A DNA stretch of 37,919 nucleotides, from the IMG/VR virus record IMGVR_UViG_3300035660_000288, positions 1 through 37,919 of that record; one strand, 5' to 3'. Below the pieces are notes generated by a model, which saw only the letters and a program-made list of their open reading frames with translations, was not told where the DNA came from and ran no database searches. Origin of the DNA: a virus. The translations under genes and the position numbers were made by a program. The first letter of the stretch is position 1, and the number at the start of each line of letters is the position of its first letter. Positions 33,201 to 37,919 of the stretch are shown piece by piece.

Positions 33201-36200
33201 CGATGGCAAGAAGGTTCTGTTCGTCGAGGAGGTACAAAGCGACTGGCATCAGGCGGGGAGGGAAAAGGGGTATGGTCCTGATCCATTCGTCAGACAAATG
33301 CAACAAAAATATCACGATGTTAACCCACGTGATTTAATGACCAACGAGGAACTAGGACAATGGGTGGAATTAGGACGCCCTGCGTTTGGTGGTGAGTTTG
33401 TCCCTCCCACTCCCTTCGCCAAGACCTGGCCCGAGCTCACCATGAAGCGTGTCCTGAGATGGGCTGCCGAGAATGGCTACGACCAGGTGGCATGGACGAC
33501 TGGCGAACAGCAGGCAGATAGATACCGCTTATCTCGGTATTATGAGCAGATTCGTTACAGGATATTGAGTGACGGAACAGTAAGTATTTGGGGAACGCCT
33601 AAAGGGGAAGCGGAGGAACGTTTTATTGCCCAGCCAAAACAAAGGGATTTAGCTGACTATTTGGGCGTAGACATTGAGAAGAAAATCCTCGATGACTTTG
33701 CTAAAGACGTCAAAGCGGAGGGTGTAATTACTGGTGAAGGTTTGAAGGTTGGCGGCGCAGGGATGCGTGCCTTCTACGATGAGATGCTGCCCAATGTCAT
33801 GAACAAGTATGCTAAGAAGTGGGGAGCAAGGGTTGGGGAGACGAAGATAGAAACAGGTACGCCTAACTGGAAAGTAGAACACCCTCAATATGGCACGCAA
33901 TATTTTAGAACGGAAGAACAAGCACGTATTTTCGCTCGTGCCAATGGATTAACCGAGAAGTTAATAATAAGTCCAGTAGCACCAGTCACCGTCCATTCCC
34001 TCGATATCACCCCCGAAATGCGCCAATCGGTATTAGAGGGACAGCCGCTCTTCCAGGGTCCGAAAGGGGCTATCGAGTTCCTTAACGATGGACGGGCAAT
34101 CATCCATGCTATGGAAGCGCCCGATGTCTCGACTCTGGCGCATGAGATCGGTCACATCTTCCGGCGCGACCTTGAAGGTGCAGACTTGCGCATTACCGAA
34201 GAATGGGCAGGCGTTCAGAACGGCGTGTGGGAAGCTGCACATGAGGAGAAATTTGCACGTGGCTTCGAGCGCTACCTGGCTGAAGGAATAGCACCGACCA
34301 CAGGATTACGTGCAGTCTTCGAGAATTTCAAGCGCTGGCTGCTGAGAGTTTACACGGCAATTACCGGATCACAGATCGATATCAAGATCACGCCTGAGCT
34401 GCGGGGCGTGTTCGATAGATTGCTGAGCGAAGCACCTACTATACCTCCTGGGCAAGTGGAGATGTTCAGGCCAGAACAGGTCATGCCGCTATTTACTGGC
34501 ACACCGATGCGCGGTCAGGAAAGTATCTTCAGACCGACCGGAGAAGCGCAGCCGATCATGCCAGGTTTGACAGAGGCTTATGTACCCAAGTTTGGCGAGG
34601 GTATCAGGGTGAAACCTTACGAAGGTCTTATCCCTGGCACAACCGAATGGCTGGCGTTCTGGAATGCGCACCCTGAGTTACAACAGGAGATGCTACAGTA
34701 TAGAAGCCAGTGGTTCGATACCGACACCGGCCCCAAGCGTCTCTTCCAGGGACAGGTGCAGTCCGCGGACGGCTCAGTAGAGCAAACACCTGCCAATCAA
34801 CAATTGCAACTCCCCGGCATGGGCGCTATGGGCGCAGCCGATGGGCTTCAGACACAAGCCCCGATCGCGGATATCCTGGACAACGGCTATACTACGCGTG
34901 TGAAACCCATCCTGGATGGGCTCAAACGCTACTACCTATCCCCTGAATCACGCCTGCCCACCACCGTCAAGGATTTGAATACTGCCTTGCCTCTGGATGT
35001 AGCACGCGATTTACGCTCTTACCTGGGCAAAGTGTACGGTCAGATGACCGATACCAAGCTGGCTTCTATCCGCTATGCAGAGATGAGGCGTGATTCGGCG
35101 CTCCTGAACTATAACAAGCGCTACGGGTTCGATAACGTCATCAGCTTCGGCCTGCCTTACGAGTTCTGGTACACCAGGAACGCCCTCAACTGGGCATTAG
35201 GAGCGATCGACAACCCGTTATGGATGGGAACCTACGCTAATTTGCGCCGAATGCAGCGCAATATGATACAAACCGCAGGCTTTCCGACCCGATTGAAGGA
35301 CAAGATGAAGATCTCCATGCCTTTCCTGCCCGAATGGATGGGCGGCGGTGTATATGTGGATCCACTCAGGCAGATATTCCCCTTCGAGCAGCTGGCCAGG
35401 CCCTGGGAGCAGGCGCAGAAGGACCAGGACGCGATTACCCGGCGAGCCGAGCAGAACATCCAGCAGATGGTCCACGATGAAGAGATCAGCCAGACCGATG
35501 CTCAGGCTGCGATCCAGGATCACGCTGGACTGATATGGGAGAAGGCTTACACCCAGGCCAAGATAGACACCGATGCCGATACAGCCAACCCCTACGAGTT
35601 CATTAACCTGATGATGGGATGGGCTCTGCCGATCCAGTGGGCTTACTATGGCCTGACCGGGCAGAAAGAGAAGATCAATGCGCTGCCGATCACACGCATG
35701 GTCAACGCGGTCACGTCCAGCCTGGGGATGAACAAGGGTCGCGGTATCAACCTGGAAGGCCCGATCCGGCGCACACTTGGAATGCCCGAGCTCAACCAGT
35801 ACGACGACTATCGAGTCGACCGGATGCTGGCGAACATGGCAGCCGAGGGTATCGTTACAGCCGACGACGCTACTCGTGCGATGCTGGACCGCACCGGCCC
35901 TGCATTCCTGCAGGCTCAACAGCGCGTGGCGCAGATGGGGGCGTGGTCATACTTCGGCGCACCGGCTGCGGTGGACTTCTTCCCCGAAGGCGAGGCCACG
36001 CAGCGAGCTCTGCAAGGCGAGTATCAAAAGGCGCTGGAAGTCTGGATGAAGGATAAGAATAGCACAGCCATGCAGGACTTCTTCGACAAATACCCGGAGT
36101 ACGAAGCGCGCATGGCGCTCTACCGCGATCCCGAAAGCAGGTTGAAACAGTTCTTGATCTCGGAAGTATGGAACCGCTACAACGGCCTGCCGGACCTGTA

Positions 36201-37080
36201 TAAGAAGCAGCTGCGCGACCAGCTGGGCGATCTGTTCAACCAGGCTTTCTTACAGAAAGAGACACGCAGCTATGACAGCATCAATACTCAAACGCTATCA
36301 ATGTGGGCACAGATCATGGGAAGCACCCTTCCAACGGCGGCAGGCACGATACCGGAAGCGCCGGTTACTCTGGCTTCACCCCAGGTCGCCCAGGCTTACC
36401 AGGATTTCAGAGATGCGGTCAATCAGAAATGGCCGAGCGTCTACTCGACGCTAGATATCTATTACAGGATCCCACCCGGCAAGGTCCAGGACGCGTACGC
36501 CAAGAAGCACCCTGAGATCGATGCCTATTACAAGTTCAGAAATGATTTCTTTGCAACTCACCCCGAGATCATCCCATACGCGGCTGGTGAAGAGAGCAAG
36601 ATCGCCGGTGCAAAGCCGGAGATCCAGAAGCTCTACTACGTGTTCATGGCAAGTCGTGACCGGGATTTCCCAGGCGTTATGCAGCTTCAGGACCAGTATT
36701 ACAACAAGCCAGCCGGTAAAGAACGTACGGCGTTCAGGTCAGGGAACCCGATGCTGACCGCGTATTGGGACTGGCGGCGTGAGTTCATGCGCCAATACCC
36801 ACAGATGATCCCTTACCTGATGAGCACCGAGAGTCTGGCTTCCGCGGTATTGAACGAACCTGTGAGCGCACCCGCGGTACCTGCCGTGGCTGCACCCAAA
36901 GAGCTGCAAGAGTTTACACCGGCGCTGTTACGTGCATTGCTAGGCTATTATCAAGCGGACCAACCCCTATCTGCAGGCGCTCAGAAGGAATTGCAGCGGA
37001 TATGGACACAGGCTGGACGACCTACCGGAGATCTCAAGACCTGGCTGGAGCAGGTTGTAAAACCCTTATTCGTACAATAA
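27214..37080 (+). CDS. Large polyvalent virion protein (3288 aa)
   Basis: One uninterrupted 9.9-kb frame. The N-terminus has hydrophobic, Ala/Gly-rich stretches (about 199-246 and 510-545) suited to membrane insertion on ejection. A Pro-rich linker spans about 1279-1325. Residues about 1970-2280 match a domain frequent in phage large polyvalent proteins: VLAHVRFNDRTSADGKKVLF, EEVQSDWHQAGREKGYG, DQVAWTTGEQQADRYRLS, then LDITPEMRQSVLEGQPLF. Next comes a zinc-peptidase motif HEIGH (2310-2314). The C-terminus has two copies of a module (about 3073-3130 and 3152-3210) with IYYRIPPGK / QYYNKPAGK and HPEIIPY / YPQMIPY. Such proteins are thought to be carried in the head and delivered to the host. 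Parts near 32.8-33.1 kb and 33.5-34.0 kb are more AT-rich, hinting at domain insertion. Confidence 0.8.
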   Translation: MQQTNALTPQQRQNPWYRPGYKPFDWGDQSKNPLMMGFPPYGSERLRDPGYQSSYWEHPTTVARWYHVLESMPPAWEAPTWINRDEITAAYDYYKAANQDKPWWEWKYLHPQDPGRAFLQGIKQPPNEMLWPSEGQPFDSVPGAQVTGGAQMTLAPGVTTAGQVPGIEQIPSPAEAGLTPEQYDALPTWQKWVIPVLNSPFGMGVVQSLPFAVPLLAAAPFTGGATLGPAAGVLALGAGMGLAQEPKVTELIQKYVPAAAGLPKTLADAMYYMFGLAPEALERVIGLGEQAYGTAINPEKYGSFAELTQNLPAAWRAAHLTLETTPIQIANIFPMISGEQQAKAGEIWGALGQPGMGAPIPAPPMGIEALAAFRRSFAAGEVKTLLDQGQLGLEQINAFLAGQYGFSGQLNELVGQTALFFIAQEGQHRVTRFGIEEYARLRDNPELLKAAKLGGGRPVETLQAYGTKLMGKPNEELARMGAVERWLTNVSKEGEYLGLVPGRVSVTDRLRSGIIIGGIGAMAGFALGGPGGALAGAIMTFPIGFKSQYMAQLRPAAQANEVVNGAGTIAAGVIAMGKDDPRIIDRYVTGLANTPLELSRELSVETIMSPVGSALPLFMKDVAPQVHDLLASYEASRPQAGIVEKIARVLGIKPEEAIQELQSAKDANNLLARVVEKARAMVATDDNAKAIVAAYEDGISKTPQLPPEAQLTADNLKSITKMFAGDDAVPLSPTDFKSDTWNIIMSGADEWAAKWFNIQPEPTWARLGATMKAAQSVVLLGLNPTFLINNFLNNFVTMAARGNFGLRTPETIARFWERVGIEPARLKAGIGPTALGVENFKQAIRAATVKPGFLTSADRFLSERVGKFMLMSKLSMEAEKMASQQAQTHSFIKAMNILHREGVGFDRLPGPLEDMLNTVNPKLSNFVYAAIKGGLSQAEVEANLWTDFTRLSLDQGIPRYVEEARRAGVDVSETSVRSMLTDLGIFDLLNERLKAAGDNNEQINSAFNEVDRVANDWLNEQSRGSLQKKAVDVAVKVKTEGFAGVVKLWDEMQLGAAELWHQHFMDWQVAMDQASRLTGEQARAVIIAQRSAASQTWDRAWKSQSAEILGIFEGLGIESQAARDTLGHFIDQADTWKAFYASRDKLTDRFFNTDYADAATRTAAWRDLSEQLLKMYVDAGVDEVKHQNALDNAFVEQMAGIHGDEVAVRARVWRDRMLNFYKDRAGMMSTHRQSVVDMTPDERRMAWPKFLNDQYMPYLRQFFQEQINGAHELYGYAKPPTEPPTPTVPPMPIPPTAPPAVPAAPPPVVPAVPPVAPPAEIPFIITRPMREQLSRQSYSANEIASMTPREAQANIDRGTPNPDRVAASFPAPEPTPERQNTVAQVRQVASEAGYATSDENGFYVPGADRHILNAIKVYGGPEAAGYESLADVSPEVATRAFKNKETVLAELHKVTPDMEAHNRLVEMSRMPSEELADYIKTPLRQIAEAMKHDLYGGLVLRGKANEIRTPEGTVTVPLAGSENMEWYAVLYNSGIKSKGQVEAALNRITEGTDTANLKAAQIIKEVILRWMTGDQENFYTDARPGLLLDLGREQDAVTAYNKLFETGEAGTFTDAQWVEYAGNADILAKVQDLWGQRIAAQPQPHPVEAAQEGFIMGAGRTVIPPETQAIMDAITQREHLLNRLTEIKTTVDNGVSLLSAGDAREMLRKSATDIFGYTREEADTYVALTDARAQVWANRNGRSASEWYSTRFGGLVQGGVAGEEVLYQAPATPIWYSQLQKVVESIPQERLTAEQLRGMIAKGGVKADELKWTGFDEWLKGKTKITRQEALDYLNTNRVNVEETVRGVLPDTAIYDRAIQDLVEQRNTIVDKMDQEDNLLNSDLRKVLPTEEAENISNNWTRGGEERARQVLGNERVNQYSDLVDQFEQLGEIISRKEAEKLGAGTRFDIYQVPGGENYRELLLKLPDTPGAEYVSPHWDQPNVLAHVRFNDRTSADGKKVLFVEEVQSDWHQAGREKGYGPDPFVRQMQQKYHDVNPRDLMTNEELGQWVELGRPAFGGEFVPPTPFAKTWPELTMKRVLRWAAENGYDQVAWTTGEQQADRYRLSRYYEQIRYRILSDGTVSIWGTPKGEAEERFIAQPKQRDLADYLGVDIEKKILDDFAKDVKAEGVITGEGLKVGGAGMRAFYDEMLPNVMNKYAKKWGARVGETKIETGTPNWKVEHPQYGTQYFRTEEQARIFARANGLTEKLIISPVAPVTVHSLDITPEMRQSVLEGQPLFQGPKGAIEFLNDGRAIIHAMEAPDVSTLAHEIGHIFRRDLEGADLRITEEWAGVQNGVWEAAHEEKFARGFERYLAEGIAPTTGLRAVFENFKRWLLRVYTAITGSQIDIKITPELRGVFDRLLSEAPTIPPGQVEMFRPEQVMPLFTGTPMRGQESIFRPTGEAQPIMPGLTEAYVPKFGEGIRVKPYEGLIPGTTEWLAFWNAHPELQQEMLQYRSQWFDTDTGPKRLFQGQVQSADGSVEQTPANQQLQLPGMGAMGAADGLQTQAPIADILDNGYTTRVKPILDGLKRYYLSPESRLPTTVKDLNTALPLDVARDLRSYLGKVYGQMTDTKLASIRYAEMRRDSALLNYNKRYGFDNVISFGLPYEFWYTRNALNWALGAIDNPLWMGTYANLRRMQRNMIQTAGFPTRLKDKMKISMPFLPEWMGGGVYVDPLRQIFPFEQLARPWEQAQKDQDAITRRAEQNIQQMVHDEEISQTDAQAAIQDHAGLIWEKAYTQAKIDTDADTANPYEFINLMMGWALPIQWAYYGLTGQKEKINALPITRMVNAVTSSLGMNKGRGINLEGPIRRTLGMPELNQYDDYRVDRMLANMAAEGIVTADDATRAMLDRTGPAFLQAQQRVAQMGAWSYFGAPAAVDFFPEGEATQRALQGEYQKALEVWMKDKNSTAMQDFFDKYPEYEARMALYRDPESRLKQFLISEVWNRYNGLPDLYKKQLRDQLGDLFNQAFLQKETRSYDSINTQTLSMWAQIMGSTLPTAAGTIPEAPVTLASPQVAQAYQDFRDAVNQKWPSVYSTLDIYYRIPPGKVQDAYAKKHPEIDAYYKFRNDFFATHPEIIPYAAGEESKIAGAKPEIQKLYYVFMASRDRDFPGVMQLQDQYYNKPAGKERTAFRSGNPMLTAYWDWRREFMRQYPQMIPYLMSTESLASAVLNEPVSAPAVPAVAAPKELQEFTPALLRALLGYYQADQPLSAGAQKELQRIWTQAGRPTGDLKTWLEQVVKPLFVQ

Positions 37081-37413
37081 AGGTTTATATTTTATCCCCC
37101 AGTTTTTTGTGCGTTCTTCATATTCCTTTTTGCGTCTTTCGTTATCCTTAGACCAATCCAGAACTTTTTGGCTAAAGAGAGGACTGGCTAATTTTAGAAT
37201 GTCATAATAACGATATCCGCTCTGTCCCCACTTATTGGATGCCTCTGGATTGGATTCAAGATAACTTATAACAAGATCATGGCAAATCAAAACCAGAGTG
37301 TAATATTTTTGGGCCTCATCTCCCGAATATAATGCAAAACTTTCAGGCAATTTCATTAAGTTCTCTGCGCCCGAAAAACTTAAATCATATTTTTTATATA
37401 GGTATATGTCCAC
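37066..37413 (-). CDS. Moron-like hypothetical protein
   Basis: 115 aa on the minus strand, overlapping the end of the polyvalent gene by 15 bp. I chose GTG 37413 because GGAG lies 7 nt upstream; a TTG at 37416 adds one residue. The protein is aromatic- and charge-rich (CHDLVISYLESNPEASNKW, KDNERRKKEYEER) and mostly helical, with no family recognised. It is AT-rich and opposite in direction to its late-gene neighbours, the usual signs of a moron expressed independently, possibly in the lysogen. A role such as superinfection exclusion or host defence is inference only. Confidence 0.6.
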   Translation of the reverse strand: MDIYLYKKYDLSFSGAENLMKLPESFALYSGDEAQKYYTLVLICHDLVISYLESNPEASNKWGQSGYRYYDILKLASPLFSQKVLDWSKDNERRKKEYEERTKNWGIKYKPLLYE

Positions 37414-37442
37414 CAATCATCTCCGCGTGCAGGGGAAATTGG

Positions 37443-37548
37443 CAAAGTGCCGATGTTCTGTTTTCGCCCACTTTGGTCTAGGAAGTAGGTGGTTAGCAAA
37501 ACATCGGCACTTTGGCGGCGAATAAAAAACCACCCAAACTTCCTAGAC
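37443..37548. repeat. Interleaved inverted repeats
   Basis: Arm A CAAAGTGCCGATGTT (37443-37457) is complementary to A' AACATCGGCACTTTG (37500-37514). Arm B contains GTCTAGGAAGT and GGTGGTT (37476-37494) and is complementary to B' with AACCACC and ACTTCCTAGAC (37528-37548). The order A-B-A'-B' cannot form nested hairpins, so as RNA it would be a pseudoknot or two alternative folds. It lies between the moron start and the second late promoter, in a stretch without genes. Confidence 0.65.
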
Positions 37549-37576
37549 AATCTAATTATAACACTGTTGACTTTTG

Positions 37577-37592
37577 ACCTGCTTTAATGTAA
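37577..37592 (+). promoter_or_regulatory. Late promoter 2 (extended -10)
   Basis: ACCTGCTTTAATGTAA has an extended -10 (TG-C-TTTAAT, with TTTAAT at 37583-37588) and differs by one base from the 16-mer at 16988-17003. No -35 at normal spacing is convincing. It would start transcripts at about 37595 towards the terminator and the scaffold-like gene. Confidence 0.7.
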
Positions 37593-37645
37593 GATATAGT
37601 TAATAGAATATAAGTTCTGCAACACGCGTAACCGCGCGAAAAGAT

Positions 37646-37682
37646 CGCCGGCGCTGTTTTTACAACAGCGCCGGCGTTTTTT
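37646..37682 (+). terminator. Intrinsic terminator before scaffold-like gene
   Basis: A perfect 13-bp stem (CGCCGGCGCTGTT at 37646-37658 with AACAGCGCCGGCG at 37664-37676) around a 5-nt loop, followed by six T. It lies only about 50 nt after the predicted start from late promoter 2 and directly before the ribosome site of the next gene (AAGGAGG, 37686-37692), so it should block that gene unless read through. Confidence 0.9.
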
Positions 37683-37698
37683 GTTAAGGAGGCAACAC

Positions 37699-37919
37699 AT
37701 GGGTAAAGACGACAAGCCCGTTCCCGCTCAGGCACCCGGGCAGGTGCCAGGTAAGGCTTCAGCTCCACCGGAGCCAGTGCAAGGAACAGGGACGGCGCCC
37801 GAGTTCGTAACCCGCGAAGAGGCAGCTCGCATGGTCGATGAAGCGATGCGCAAAGCGCAGTCCAGCTTCGATATCGGCCAAAACAGGTTGACAAAAAAGG
37901 TCCAGGCCCGGTTACAGAA
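37699..37919 (+). CDS. Scaffold-like protein (3' partial)
   Basis: Starts at ATG 37699 with AAGGAGG 6 nt upstream and runs off the window after 73 codons. The visible part is a Pro/Ala-rich, probably disordered start (KPVPAQAPGQVPGKASAPPE) followed by a charged helix (REEAARMVDEAMRKAQSSFD). This is the usual beginning of capsid scaffolding proteins, which come between portal and major capsid genes. The assignment is by position and composition; the major capsid gene is expected just beyond. Confidence 0.5.
   Translation, partial: MGKDDKPVPAQAPGQVPGKASAPPEPVQGTGTAPEFVTREEAARMVDEAMRKAQSSFDIGQNRLTKKVQARLQ

Noticed and set aside
34900-34909. An exact R1 word (GTGAAACCCA) in the polyvalent gene
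   Set aside because: It is in frame as VKP, isolated, and has no R2 18 nt away; treated as chance.

Overview
The window reads as most of a tailed-phage or prophage genome from an unidentified bacterial host, probably a metagenomic contig. The evidence is a packaging module (small and large terminase, portal), tail and receptor-binding proteins, a GH25 endolysin, a large serine integrase, an XRE repressor, RecT and a replication-initiation-like protein, with almost no intergenic space and many ATGA or TAATG overlaps. Shine-Dalgarno sequences (AGGAGG-like) and sigma70-like promoters are ordinary bacterial ones. No host marker gene is present, so the host is not assigned.

Layout. 1-5513 (+): end of the tail module (partial LamG-containing tail protein, a hypothetical, a tail fibre-like protein), then a hypothetical and the endolysin. 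5551-8054 (-): lysogeny operon, read from the repressor through a sunset-domain lipoprotein and two small proteins to the serine integrase. 8055-8208: divergent control region with a near-consensus promoter flanked by two similar palindromes. 8209-15815 (+): early region of many small genes, including a HicA-like/membrane protein, tiny membrane proteins, RecT, a possible structured RNA, a replication protein and a PD-(D/E)XK nuclease-like protein. 15810-16919: array plus protein locus described below. 16988-27212 (+): late promoter and terminator, putative holin pair, two small basic proteins, terminases, a cassette of virion-surface proteins (LamG, pectate-lyase fold), portal, and LysM and Gly-rich proteins. 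27214-37080: one 3288-codon gene for a large polyvalent virion protein with a HEIGH metallopeptidase motif. 37066-37413 (-): a moron-like gene. 37443-37698: interleaved inverted repeats and a second late promoter/terminator module. 37699-end: start of a scaffold-like gene, so the capsid genes probably follow outside the window.

The most notable locus is 15810-16919. Two different 10-nt repeats (RTGAAACCCA and RTGCGAGCCA) alternate with 8-nt unique spacers at an exact 18-nt step, giving a 36-nt double unit. The array surrounds a 256-aa protein that matches the IS110-type Transposase_20/Nop-like domain and lacks any nuclease domain. This is the architecture of a TIGR-Tas RNA-guided system (tandem interspaced guide RNA array plus a Nop-domain Tas protein) of the nuclease-less TasA kind. 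The gene starts inside one repeat and stops inside another, so it sits within the array.

How the parts may work together (inference): the repressor controls the early operon through the CCAWWWTGG palindromes. Early genes replicate and recombine the DNA. Two matching extended -10 promoters, each followed at once by an intrinsic terminator, would control packaging/structural and capsid genes, possibly by antitermination. The TIGR-Tas locus lies at the early/late boundary and could act against competing mobile elements or regulate phage or host genes.
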